Numbered from the stretch's first letter, positions 8,096 to 16,872 are shown. The stretch is DNA of 64,000 nucleotides from JACRCG01 sp964524835 (GCA_964524835.1 CAZGEG010000008.1:62001-126000); one strand, 5' to 3'. Notes: generated from the letters alone by a model not told the origin. Translations and numbers: made by a program.

Positions 8096-9005
8096 CCGCT
8101 GGTGGACCTATCAGAAGGAACGCTTCCCGATTTTTGCCCACGGCCCCCTGATCCTCGCCTTCAGCATGTCGGCCATGAGTTATTCAGCCCTGTTGCGGGG
8201 CGAATTATCACTGCGACCGGCTGCGGCTCTGGTGGCCTTTGTCACCGCTTTGCTCTTTTTCCTTCAGTTGCGCATCGCCGATGAATTCAAGGATGCAGAG
8301 GACGATGCCCGCTGGCGTCCGTATCGTCCCGTGCCGCGTGGGCTGGTCACCTTGCGGGAGCTCGGGTGGATCGGCATCGGAGCCGCACTCATCCAGCTGG
8401 CCGGCTCCCTCTGGCTCAGGCCGTTGCAGGCACTCTGGCTGGTGGTGGCCTGGACCTGGCTGGCCCTGATGACGAAGGAATTCTTCGTGCATGAATGGCT
8501 CAAGGCTCACCCCATCACCTACATGCTCTCCCACATGATCATCATGCCGGTCTTCGATATCTATGCCACCGCCTGCGACTGGCTCATGGCGGGCACCGCT
8601 CCGCCACGCGGGCTCGTCTGGTTCCTGGCGGTCAGCTATATGAACGGAATCGTCATCGAGATTGGCCGCAAGATCCGCTCACCTCACGACGAGGAGGAAG
8701 GGGTCGAAACCTATTCCGCCCTGTGGGGTCGTGGACCGGCTCTGCTGATCTGGCTCGGCGCCATGCTGCTGACGGCGGTCTGTGCCTGGCGCGGCGCTCT
8801 CCTGATCGGCTTTGCCACACCGGTGGTCGTACTCCTGTTTCTGCTTTTATCCGTTGCCGCTCTGTTGGCAGTATCCTTCAACGCTGCACCGTTGCCCGGA
8901 CGGGGCAAGCGCGTCGAACTGGTCTCCGGCATCTGGACCCTGATGATGTATCTGAGTCTTGGAGCGGTACCGCTTGCTCTTCGCTATCTGCACGGAGGTG
9001 CCTGA
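8088..9005 (+). CDS. UbiA-family membrane prenyltransferase
   Basis: A 305-residue polytopic protein with about eight or nine membrane helices. The first Asp-rich motif of the UbiA superfamily is at residues 65-73 (DEFKDAEDD), followed by an arginine- and proline-rich loop (RPYRPVPRG) typical of the family. A second polar loop at 194-209 (RKIRSPHDEEEG...ETY) corresponds to the second motif. UbiA enzymes transfer a prenyl chain from its diphosphate to an acceptor such as an aromatic ring, haem, sugar phosphate or glyceryl ether. The acceptor here is unknown. ATG at 8088 overlaps the upstream stop (ATGACTAA), implying translational coupling. The next gene overlaps by one base. Confidence 0.85.
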   Translation: MTNRWWTYQKERFPIFAHGPLILAFSMSAMSYSALLRGELSLRPAAALVAFVTALLFFLQLRIADEFKDAEDDARWRPYRPVPRGLVTLRELGWIGIGAALIQLAGSLWLRPLQALWLVVAWTWLALMTKEFFVHEWLKAHPITYMLSHMIIMPVFDIYATACDWLMAGTAPPRGLVWFLAVSYMNGIVIEIGRKIRSPHDEEEGVETYSALWGRGPALLIWLGAMLLTAVCAWRGALLIGFATPVVVLLFLLLSVAALLAVSFNAAPLPGRGKRVELVSGIWTLMMYLSLGAVPLALRYLHGGA

Positions 9006-11674
9006 TGAGCCGCATTCTGACGCAGTGGGACATATCATCACGGGGCCGGATGGGAGGCAAGGCAGGGGCGCTGGCAGCGCTTACGGCCGCCGACCTTCCA
9101 ATCCCCCCCTGGTTCGTAGTTTCTCCGGGTGATGCACCGGAGAGCTTCCCTCCTGAGATGCTCTCAATGATCGAAGGCGGCGATCAGGAACTCCGGCAGG
9201 ATCAGCTGGAACGCCTTGTGCCGGGCGAAGAACTCTGCCGCGAGATCGCTGATGCCATGGCACGGCTCTGTCCCAATGGCGAACCGGTGGCGGTACGCTC
9301 TTCAGCGCTGGATGAGGATGGAGGCGAGCACTCCTTTGCCGGTCAGCTGGATTCGTTTCTCTTCGTGCCGCTGGCGGATGTACCGGACAAGGTGGCGGCG
9401 GTATGGCGCTCCGGTTTCAATGAGCGGGTACTGGCCTATCGCCGGGAGAAGGGTCTGTCTCCACTGCCGTCGCTTCCGGCGGTGCTGGTGCAGCGCATGG
9501 TAACCGCCGATATGGCCGGAGTCGCTTTCAGCGCCGATCCGGTCAGCGGGCGCCGCGGTGTCGCCGTGGTAAGCGGAGTGTACGGACTAGGCACATCTCT
9601 GGTTTCTGGCGAGTGTGATGCCGATACCTGGCGGGTGGATCGGGACGGTAACTTTATCGAAAAACAGATCGTCGATAAACGGATGGCTCACCGCGCCGAT
9701 TTCGGCAGTCATGAAGGTGTGTCGGGAGCGGCAGTCGCAACGGAGCTGGCGAGCCTCCCCTGCCTGAACGAGGAACAGGTTCGCGCCGTGGCCGATCTGG
9801 CCCGCCGCGCCGCACGCCATTTCGGACGACCGCAGGATATCGAGTGGGCCATGGAAAACAGTACCCTCTTCCTGCTCCAATCCCGCCCCATCACCTCACT
9901 GGCAGCACTCCCCGATCAGGACGGCGGCCTCAATATCTGGGATAACAGCAACATCGCAGAGAGTTACGGCGGCGTCACCACTCCGCTGACCTTTTCCTTT
10001 GCCCGTCATATCTACGAAGAGGTTTACCGGCAGTTTTGCCGCATCATGGCGGTTCCGCATGAAGCCATTGCGGCCAATGAACGCGTTTTCCCCCGCATGC
10101 TCGGTCTGGTACGGGGTCGAGTCTACTACAACCTGCTCAACTGGTACCGGCTTCTGGCCCTGCTCCCCGGATTCTCCACCAACCGTCGTTTCATGGAGCA
10201 GATGATGGGGGTCAAGGAAGGGATACCGGAAGAGATCCTGAACGAGGCGGTGGCGACCTATCGGGTGGCAGCGTGGCGGGATAGGCTGAACCTGGTCGGA
10301 AGCGTTGCCGGTTTGGTGAAGAATCTGCGCGGCCTGAACAGCAGTATCCCCCGCTTCTACGACCGTCTCAATACTGCCCTGGCGCTACCCTGCCCGCCTC
10401 TAACGGAGCAGCGCCCGGATGAACTGGCCGGCCATTACCGTATGCTGGAGACACAGCTGCTCACCCGCTGGGACGCGCCGCTGATAAACGATTTCTTTGC
10501 CATGGTCTTCTATGGCCTGCTGCGCAAGCTGGCCTCATCCTGGTGCGGTGATGATCAGGAAACACTGCAAAACAATCTCCTTTCCGGTGAAGGAGGCATC
10601 ATCAGCGCCGAACCGGCCCGGAGGGTGCGGCAGATGGCCGTGATTGCATCGGCTGACCCGTCCCTGACCGAACTGCTGGCCACCGGAGGCGTAGCTGCCA
10701 TGGACAGAGGCATTGCGGCCCATGGGGAACTGGATCCGCTCTACCGCGCCTATCTGGAAAAGTTCGGCGACCGCTGCCTGGATGAACTGAAGCTGGAGAG
10801 CGCCACGCTCCACGACGACCCGCTGCCGCTGCAGCGTTCCATCGGCGAATTCGCCCGGCGCATCATCAGCGGCGCCGCAGGCATTGCGCTCGATGAAGCG
10901 GCCATCAGGAATGCGGCGGAAGCGCGGGTGAATGGTGCGCTGGCAGTCAATCCTCTGAAGCGCCTGCTTTTCGGCTGGGTGCTGGGACAGGCCCGGAGCA
11001 GAGTGCGTGACCGGGAAAATTTGCGATTCGAGAGAACCCGCCTCTTCGGACGCGTACGGCGAATCTTCGTAGAAATGGGTAAACGTTTTCACGCCGACGG
11101 GATCCTGGACGACCCGCGCGACATCTTCTGGCTGGAGAAAGACGAAATATTCGGTTTTGTGGAAGGGACCGCCTCCAGTACCAATCTGGCCGGGCTGGCG
11201 GAGCTGCGGAGAAGGGAATTCGATGGTTGGCAGGCTATGGAGCCGCCTGCCGACCGTTTTGACACCTGCGGCATGGTCAGCCACGCCCAGCCGTGCCGTT
11301 CCACTGCTGCCGCCCCTCTTATGCCCCAAGGGGACACGATGAAAGGTCTCGGCTGCTGTCCCGGTGTGGTACGCGGCACGGTACGGGTCATCACCGACCC
11401 ACGCGGTGCGACCATCCGGCAGGGAGAGATTCTGGTGGCCGAGCGGACCGACCCCGGCTGGATCATGCTTTTTCCGGCCTGTTCCGGGCTCTTGGTTGAA
11501 CGGGGGAGCCTGCTTTCCCATTCAGCCATCGTGGCCCGTGAAATGGGTATCCCGGCAGTAGTCTCCATTCCCGGTATTACCCGCTGGCTCAAGAGCGGCG
11601 ATCTGGTGGAGATGGACGGTGCCAGTGGAGTGGTGCGCAAACTTGATCAGGAGGAACCACTCCATGCGCAGTGA
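9005..11674 (+). CDS. PEP-synthase/rifampicin-phosphotransferase-like dikinase
   Basis: An 889-residue protein. Residues about 14-335 form a pyruvate-phosphate-dikinase ATP-binding domain (VAVRSSALDEDG, SFAGQLDS, VAFSADP...G and a closing LLQSRPIT). A helical middle region of about 400 residues opens with DNSNIAESYGGVTTPLT. The last about 90 residues are a phosphohistidine swivel domain with LLSHSAIVAREMGIPAVV, catalytic His839. The PEP/pyruvate TIM barrel of true PEP synthase is missing. This order (ATP domain, substrate domain, His domain) is that of rifampicin phosphotransferase, so the enzyme probably passes the beta-phosphate of ATP to a hydroxyl on a small molecule or lipid precursor. 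TGATG overlap with ubiA and an 11-bp overlap with the next gene. Substrate unknown. Confidence 0.8.
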   Translation: MSRILTQWDISSRGRMGGKAGALAALTAADLPIPPWFVVSPGDAPESFPPEMLSMIEGGDQELRQDQLERLVPGEELCREIADAMARLCPNGEPVAVRSSALDEDGGEHSFAGQLDSFLFVPLADVPDKVAAVWRSGFNERVLAYRREKGLSPLPSLPAVLVQRMVTADMAGVAFSADPVSGRRGVAVVSGVYGLGTSLVSGECDADTWRVDRDGNFIEKQIVDKRMAHRADFGSHEGVSGAAVATELASLPCLNEEQVRAVADLARRAARHFGRPQDIEWAMENSTLFLLQSRPITSLAALPDQDGGLNIWDNSNIAESYGGVTTPLTFSFARHIYEEVYRQFCRIMAVPHEAIAANERVFPRMLGLVRGRVYYNLLNWYRLLALLPGFSTNRRFMEQMMGVKEGIPEEILNEAVATYRVAAWRDRLNLVGSVAGLVKNLRGLNSSIPRFYDRLNTALALPCPPLTEQRPDELAGHYRMLETQLLTRWDAPLINDFFAMVFYGLLRKLASSWCGDDQETLQNNLLSGEGGIISAEPARRVRQMAVIASADPSLTELLATGGVAAMDRGIAAHGELDPLYRAYLEKFGDRCLDELKLESATLHDDPLPLQRSIGEFARRIISGAAGIALDEAAIRNAAEARVNGALAVNPLKRLLFGWVLGQARSRVRDRENLRFERTRLFGRVRRIFVEMGKRFHADGILDDPRDIFWLEKDEIFGFVEGTASSTNLAGLAELRRREFDGWQAMEPPADRFDTCGMVSHAQPCRSTAAAPLMPQGDTMKGLGCCPGVVRGTVRVITDPRGATIRQGEILVAERTDPGWIMLFPACSGLLVERGSLLSHSAIVAREMGIPAVVSIPGITRWLKSGDLVEMDGASGVVRKLDQEEPLHAQ

Positions 11675-12761
11675 AGCCGCCAGCAACGCCGATTTTACCG
11701 CCATTCGCTACGCGCAGTGCTGGGAGGATGCCGACATTCTCATGGAAGGGCTGGCCATCCAACCCGGCGACACCTGCCTCTCCATCGCCTCGGCCGGTGA
11801 CAACTCACTGGCCATGCTGGCATGTGGGGCCGGACGGGTCATCGCCCTGGACCTGAATCCCTCCCAGCTGGCCTGCCTGGAGCTGAGGGTGGCTGCCTAT
11901 CGGGAACTGTTGCACCCCGAACTGCTGGAACTGGTCGGTTCGATGCCGAGTACAAGGCGCGGTGATCTCTATCGGCGCTGTCGAAAGTTGCTTGGCCCGG
12001 ACACGCGGGCCTTCTGGGATGCTCATGCAGCCGGGATCGAGGCCGGCATCGGCAGTGCCGGTAAATTCGAGCGCTACTTCGCCCTGTTTCGCCAGCGGAT
12101 CTTGCCGCTGATCCACTCCCGCAGCACCATCGAGCGGCTGCTGGTCGGCGGCGCTCCGGCGGAGCGGGAACAATTCTACCGTGAGGTGTGGGACAGCTGG
12201 CGCTGGCGGCTGTTGTTTCGCTTTTTCTTCTCCCGTTTCGTCATGGGACGACTGGGGCGCGACCCCAGCTTCTTCCGTTATGTGGAGGGGAGCGTGGCCG
12301 GGCGGATTCTGGCCCGCACCCGTCACGCATTGACCTTCCTCAACCCGGCTGACAATCCCTACCTGCAATGGATTCTGACCGGCCGGCACACCAGCGCCCT
12401 CCCCCTCGCCCTGCGTCCCGAAAACTTCGAGGCCATTCGCGCCAATCTTGACCGCCTGGAGTGGCACTGCCTGCCGCTGGAGGAATTCCTTGTGCAAGAG
12501 GGGGCTGACTCGGTTGACCGTTTCAACCTGAGTGATATCTTCGAGTACATGTCGGAAGAGAATCACCAGCGGCTGCTGGAACGGCTGGTGCGTGCCGGAC
12601 GAAGCGGCGGGCGGCTGGCCTACTGGAACATGCTGGCCCCCCGCAGCCGTCCGGAGTGCATGGCCGGAATACTGCGTTCTCTGGAGTTGGAAGCGCGGCA
12701 TCTCTTTCAGCAGGACAAGGCCTTTTTTTACAGCGCCTTTATACTGGAGGAGATTGTCTGA
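11664..12761 (+). CDS. BtaA-like (DUF3419) SAM-dependent 3-amino-3-carboxypropyltransferase
   Basis: A 365-residue soluble or peripheral protein. The N-terminal signature IRYAQCWEDADI, followed by LSIASAGDNSLAML and VIALDLNPSQL, is the hallmark of the DUF3419/BtaA family. BtaA uses the aminocarboxypropyl group of S-adenosylmethionine to make diacylglyceryl homoserine, the first step to betaine lipids. A BtaB-type N-methyltransferase, which completes betaine lipid in known systems, is absent here. Instead an N-acyltransferase and an acyl ligase follow. AGGAGG at 11649-11654 and the 11-bp overlap with the upstream gene support ATG 11664. Its stop overlaps the next ATG (TGATG). The acceptor lipid is not determined by sequence. 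Confidence 0.82.
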   Translation: MRSEAASNADFTAIRYAQCWEDADILMEGLAIQPGDTCLSIASAGDNSLAMLACGAGRVIALDLNPSQLACLELRVAAYRELLHPELLELVGSMPSTRRGDLYRRCRKLLGPDTRAFWDAHAAGIEAGIGSAGKFERYFALFRQRILPLIHSRSTIERLLVGGAPAEREQFYREVWDSWRWRLLFRFFFSRFVMGRLGRDPSFFRYVEGSVAGRILARTRHALTFLNPADNPYLQWILTGRHTSALPLALRPENFEAIRANLDRLEWHCLPLEEFLVQEGADSVDRFNLSDIFEYMSEENHQRLLERLVRAGRSGGRLAYWNMLAPRSRPECMAGILRSLELEARHLFQQDKAFFYSAFILEEIV

Positions 12762-14176
12762 TGCTCTCCCCGTGGTTCGGCATACTGCTGGTGCTGGTGG
12801 TTCTGTGGAGCGTCATGGCCGGCTTGAAGCTGATCAGTGCCCGCTGCCATCTGCATCCCGAGACCAGCCGCAAAGCGGTGCATATCGCCATGGGGCTGGT
12901 GACGCTTTCTTTTCCCTGGCTGTTCACAGCGGCGTGGCCGGTTCTGCTGCTGGCTGCCCTGGCGGTTGCCGCACTGACGGGTACACGCCTTATCGCTCCG
13001 TTACGGGAGCGTTTCGGCGCAGTACTGCACGGGGTGGAGCGCCATTCCCTGGGCGAAGTCTACTTTCCTCTGGCCGTGGCGGCGCTCTACCTGCTTTCTG
13101 AGGGAAACCATCTACTCTATGCAATTCCGCTCCTGACCCTGACCCTGGCAGATGCCGTGGCGGCATTGGTGGGAGTACGCTACGGCCAGCACCGTTTCTG
13201 TACCTCCGAGGGAACAAAAAGCGCCGAGGGTTCGCTGGCCTTCTTCATGGTTGCATTTTTGAGCGCCCATGTACCGCTCCTGCTGTTAAGCGATACCGGA
13301 CGTGCCGAATCGCTCCTGATCGCCCTGGTGCTGAGAATTCTGGTGATGATGTTTGAGGCGGTCTCGGTAGGAGGAGTTGATAACCTCTTCATTCCGCTCG
13401 GCTGCTACGCCCTGCTCCGGCGCTATCAGACGCTGGAAGCGGACGATCTGCTCTTCCGGCTGGGCGCAATTATTCTGCTGGCAGTGCTGGTCTTTGCCTG
13501 GCGGCGGCGTACGACCCTCAAGGAGAGCGGCCTGCTGGCAGCGGCGCTGGTCGGGTACATGAACTGGGCTTTAGGCGGCTGGCAATGGCTGGCCGTGTCG
13601 CTCGTGCTCTTTCTGACCTATACCCTGCTCTGGCCGCGCAGCGAGGACAGCGATCATCCGGTGCACACGGTGCGTGCGATCGCCTCGGTGGCCGCGCCGG
13701 GGATGGTCTGGCTGCTGGCGATGCTGCAAAACAATACCACGGGCGGTTTCTATGAGCCGTTTGTGCTTTCCTACGCAGCCCATTCGGTCATGGTCGGCAT
13801 GACGCAAATCGGATATGCCAGGCCCGGCATGACGTCGAGGCTGCGCCTGACGCACGCCGCCGTGCGGAGCTGGCTGCTGTTTATGCCGCTTTTCTTTTTG
13901 CCTCTGTTGCCGGCAGCGGACTTCGATATTCAACAGCGAGCACTCTGCTACTCAGCCGGGCTGCTGAATGCCGGAATTGCTGTGCCGCTGCTTTTTGCTG
14001 CAGGAACCCTGCACCGGTGGATAGTGCAGATTTACGGCGACAGCGATGAGGGGTATGCCCGCTGGCTGCGTCGAGGAGGGGTTGCGTTCTGCTTCTCATT
14101 CACCCAATGGGTACTGTTTGCAGTCTGTTTTCCGATAATGGCGCCGTTAATAGCAGGTTTGATACAGCTGCGTTGA
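12761..14176 (+). CDS. Dolichol/phytol-kinase-like membrane protein with an extra DUF92-like half
   Basis: A 471-residue polytopic protein of about 12 helices. The first half (1-240) carries the signature of CTP-dependent SEC59/VTE5 polyprenol kinases and CDP-diacylglycerol-synthase relatives: SRKAVHIAMG (36-45), HSLGEVYFP (95-103), LADAVAALVG (129-138), TKSAEGS (152-158) and an EAVSVGGVDN loop near 200. The second half (about 245-471) begins with SGLLAAALVGYMNWALGG, recalling DUF92/VTE6-type phytyl-phosphate kinases; this second match is tentative. In plants VTE5 and VTE6 phosphorylate phytol twice, so a fused polyprenol/polyprenyl-phosphate kinase is possible. The start codon overlaps the upstream stop. 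A cytidylyltransferase role is the main alternative. Confidence 0.72.
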   Translation: MLSPWFGILLVLVVLWSVMAGLKLISARCHLHPETSRKAVHIAMGLVTLSFPWLFTAAWPVLLLAALAVAALTGTRLIAPLRERFGAVLHGVERHSLGEVYFPLAVAALYLLSEGNHLLYAIPLLTLTLADAVAALVGVRYGQHRFCTSEGTKSAEGSLAFFMVAFLSAHVPLLLLSDTGRAESLLIALVLRILVMMFEAVSVGGVDNLFIPLGCYALLRRYQTLEADDLLFRLGAIILLAVLVFAWRRRTTLKESGLLAAALVGYMNWALGGWQWLAVSLVLFLTYTLLWPRSEDSDHPVHTVRAIASVAAPGMVWLLAMLQNNTTGGFYEPFVLSYAAHSVMVGMTQIGYARPGMTSRLRLTHAAVRSWLLFMPLFFLPLLPAADFDIQQRALCYSAGLLNAGIAVPLLFAAGTLHRWIVQIYGDSDEGYARWLRRGGVAFCFSFTQWVLFAVCFPIMAPLIAGLIQLR

Positions 14177-14221
14177 TGCGTCAAATTGCTGCCATGTCTG
14201 TTGAACTTTGAGGAGCGTTCC

Positions 14222-15220
14222 ATGGATCAATTCGTACTGATAACCCACACCGATGAACCTTCCCTCTTTTCCGGGACTGAAGCGGTCCCGCTGATAAGCG
14301 CCGACGAGCTGGCCCGTCACTCCCCTGATGCCCACTGGCTGCTGACGGATGGCGGCAGTGACGTACTTGCCCGCTGTTCACTCTGGTGGCAGATTGTCCC
14401 GGAATTACCGGAGCAGCGTCTCGGCATTATCGGACACTATGCCGCACGAGACTCGAAATCGTCCATAAAACTGCTGACCTACGTCTGCAACCAGTTGAAG
14501 GAACAAGACTGCACCATGGCAGTGGGTCCGCTGGACGGCACAACCTGGCGACGCTACCGTTTCATCGTCGAGCGCGGCCCGGAGCCGCCGTTCTTCCTGG
14601 AACCGGATAATCCCGAAGAGTGGCCGGGTCACTTCACTGACGCCGGATTCGAGGAATTTGCCTCCTACAGCTCATCTCTCAACACAAATCTGGAATATGT
14701 CGATCCACGCATGGAGTCGGTGACCGAACGTATGGAGCGCAACGGAATCAATATCCGGCATCTCGATCCGGCCCGTTTTGATCAGGAACTGGACGCCATT
14801 TTCGAACTCTCCCTGACCGGTTTCCAGCACAATTTCCTGTATACTCCCATCAGCCGGGACGAATTCAAAGCCGCCTATCGCAAGGTTCAGCCGTATATCA
14901 GGCCGGAACTGACCCTGTTGGCGGAGCATGAGGGGAAAGCCGCCGGATTTCTGTTCGCCATTCCCGACATGCTCCAGGCCCAGCGAAGCGGCTCAATCGA
15001 TACAGTGATCATGAAATCCATCGCCGTACTTCCTGGAAAGACCTACGGCGGACTGGGCAACCTGCTGATGGTGCGTACCATCGGCAACATCCGCGAACTT
15101 GGCTACAAGAGGGCTATCCACGCTCTGACATATGATGGCAACAGCAGCGCCCGCAACATGAGCTCCCATTATGCCCAGCCGATTCGACGGTATGCCCTGT
15201 TCAGCCGGGAGCTGGCGTGA
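14222..15220 (+). CDS. GNAT-superfamily N-acyltransferase
   Basis: A 332-residue protein. The C-terminal half (about 170-330) has the GNAT layout: a beta strand LTLLAEHEGKAAGFLFAIPD, then VIMKSIAVLPGKTYGGLGNLL for the acyl-CoA-binding loop and helix, then a YKRAIHALT strand. The N-terminal half may be a degenerate second GNAT fold. GAGGAG lies just upstream of ATG 14222, chosen over an earlier frame opening. The 45-bp gap before it is the only gap in the operon, and it overlaps the following ligase start (GTGA). In this context it may N-acylate the amino group created by the BtaA-like enzyme, but that is inference. The acyl donor and acceptor are unknown. Confidence 0.7.
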   Translation: MDQFVLITHTDEPSLFSGTEAVPLISADELARHSPDAHWLLTDGGSDVLARCSLWWQIVPELPEQRLGIIGHYAARDSKSSIKLLTYVCNQLKEQDCTMAVGPLDGTTWRRYRFIVERGPEPPFFLEPDNPEEWPGHFTDAGFEEFASYSSSLNTNLEYVDPRMESVTERMERNGINIRHLDPARFDQELDAIFELSLTGFQHNFLYTPISRDEFKAAYRKVQPYIRPELTLLAEHEGKAAGFLFAIPDMLQAQRSGSIDTVIMKSIAVLPGKTYGGLGNLLMVRTIGNIRELGYKRAIHALTYDGNSSARNMSSHYAQPIRRYALFSRELA

Positions 15221-16782
15221 ACATCGCCGGGATCCTGCAGCGACAGGCGCACGAACGCCCCGATACTCCGGCCATTATCGATATGTGCTGCGGCCGGGAA
15301 CGGGTGACCACCTTTGCCGGACTGGAAAGGGCATCGGCCGGAGGAGCAGCCCTGCTGCGGGAAGCATGTCTTGCCAGCGGCGACACGGTGCTGGTCTTCC
15401 AGCCCATGTCGGCGGAATTGTATATCGCCTTGATGGCTCTCTTCCGTGTGGGGATGACCGCCATGTTCCTCGATCCTTCGGCCGGACGGGAACATATCGA
15501 GCGCTGTTGCGCCATCCGCCCTCCCGCCGCACTGATCGCCTCCCCCAAAGCGCACCTGCTGCGGCTGATTTCGCCGGCCCTGCGCCGCATTCCCCGCCAC
15601 ATCTGTTTCAGTCGATTCATGCCGGGCTGCATTTCATGGAGCCGCTCCGAGCGGATTCAACCTCACCAGCCGATAGCTCCATGCACAAACGACACGCCGG
15701 CCCTGATCACCTTTACCAGCGGCAGCACCGGCCAACCCAAGGCGGCGGTGCGCAGTCACGGTTTTCTTCTGGAACAGCACCATGTACTGGAACGAGCCAT
15801 CCGCCTTACCGCCGGCGCTATCGACCTGGCAACGCTGCCGGTCTTCGTGCTGGCCAATCTGGCCACAGGGGTCACCTCCCTGATACCCGACGCGGATCTG
15901 CGGTACCCGGGAAGGATCGAGGCAGATCCGGTCCTGCGGCAGATTGAACGCCATCGTCCTGCGTCCATGGCGGCGTCGCCCGCCTTTCTGGAGCGAATAT
16001 GCGACGCAAGTGAATCCAATGGGCGCACGATTTCGGGATTCCGTTACGTCTTCACCGGCGGAGCTCCGGTGTTTCCCGACCACCTGGATCGCCTGGCGGC
16101 AACATTTCCCGATGCCGAGGTGGTTGCAGTGTACGGCTCCACTGAAGCGGAGCCGATTGCCCACATCAGCCGCCGTGCCGTGAGCAGTGATGATCTGTCG
16201 GCAATGAAAGCGGGCGGTGGACTCTTGGCCGGTGAACCTGTGCCGGAAATCACTGTTCGGGTAATAGCTCACTGCTGGGGCACTCCCCTGGGTAAATTGA
16301 GTGAATTCGGTTTTTCCCGCTTGTGTCTGCCGACGGACAAGGCTGGTGAAATTGTCGTTACGGGCGGCCATGTGCTGAAAGGATATCTGAACGGAACAGG
16401 CGACGAGGAAACCAAGTTCCGGGTAAATGAGACTGTCTGGCATCGCACCGGTGACAGCGGATATTTCGATGACGCGGGGCGGCTGTGGTTATTAGGTCGC
16501 TGCGCGGCGGTCATAAATGACGAGCACGGTCACCTGTATCCCTTTGCTGTTGAGTGCGCCGCCCGCCAGTTTTCCGGCATTTCCCGGGCAGCGCTCGTCA
16601 ACCGGCAGGGGCAACGGATCCTGTTTGTGCAACCGGGAAAAGGTGCTCATATCGACACTATTGCCGTGCGCAATGCCCTGGCGTGGGCACAGCTTGATAC
16701 GGTACGGGAGCTTGATGAGATACCGCTCGACAAACGGCATAATGCCAAAGTTGATTATGGCCGTCTGGCGAGGATTGATTGA
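15217..16782 (+). CDS. AMP-dependent acyl ligase, OleC/fatty-acyl-AMP-ligase-like
   Basis: A 521-residue adenylate-forming enzyme. Motifs: FTSGSTGQPKAAVRSHG (about 166-182, phosphate loop), YGSTEAEPI (about 304-312) and HRTGDSGYFDDAGRLWLLGR (about 409-428). The N-terminal run VFQPMSAELY and MFLDPSAGREHIE is typical of the OleC-like branch, which includes beta-lactone synthetases and fatty acyl-AMP ligases. The C-terminus ends LDKRHNAKVDYGRL, where the terminal lysine is the usual catalytic residue. It starts at a GTG overlapping the previous stop. It likely activates a fatty or beta-hydroxy acid for the pathway encoded by this operon. Substrate unknown. It is the last gene before a strong terminator. 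Confidence 0.8.
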   Translation: MNIAGILQRQAHERPDTPAIIDMCCGRERVTTFAGLERASAGGAALLREACLASGDTVLVFQPMSAELYIALMALFRVGMTAMFLDPSAGREHIERCCAIRPPAALIASPKAHLLRLISPALRRIPRHICFSRFMPGCISWSRSERIQPHQPIAPCTNDTPALITFTSGSTGQPKAAVRSHGFLLEQHHVLERAIRLTAGAIDLATLPVFVLANLATGVTSLIPDADLRYPGRIEADPVLRQIERHRPASMAASPAFLERICDASESNGRTISGFRYVFTGGAPVFPDHLDRLAATFPDAEVVAVYGSTEAEPIAHISRRAVSSDDLSAMKAGGGLLAGEPVPEITVRVIAHCWGTPLGKLSEFGFSRLCLPTDKAGEIVVTGGHVLKGYLNGTGDEETKFRVNETVWHRTGDSGYFDDAGRLWLLGRCAAVINDEHGHLYPFAVECAARQFSGISRAALVNRQGQRILFVQPGKGAHIDTIAVRNALAWAQLDTVRELDEIPLDKRHNAKVDYGRLARID

Positions 16783-16836
16783 ACTTTGGGAAGGTTGTCA
16801 TATGGATGGTCATACAAATAGCAGTTTAAACAGAAC

Positions 16837-16872
16837 GCCCCCATCTCGCAGCTCGATTTGGGGGCTTCTTTA
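16837..16872 (+). terminator. Intrinsic terminator of the seven-gene operon
   Basis: GCCCCCA (16837-16843) pairs with TGGGGGC (16859-16865), with a further inner TCG/CGA pairing, followed by TTCTTTATTT. It lies 55 bp after the last stop of the operon, inside the 281-bp gap between convergent genes. Nothing else is seen in that gap apart from the AT-rich stretch before the hpnH end. Confidence 0.8.

Noticed and set aside
10535..11521. 328-codon open frame on the minus strand inside the Rph-like gene
   Set aside because: Lies wholly antisense to a clear coding domain; GC-rich codon bias leaves the opposite strand open. The translation has no recognisable domain.
9005..11674. True phosphoenolpyruvate synthase (PpsA)
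   Set aside because: The ATP and phosphohistidine domains match, but the order and the absence of the C-terminal PEP/pyruvate barrel after the His domain do not.
11805..12701. 298-codon minus-strand frame opposite the BtaA-like gene
   Set aside because: Antisense shadow of a strongly conserved gene, low-complexity Gln/Gly/Pro-rich translation.
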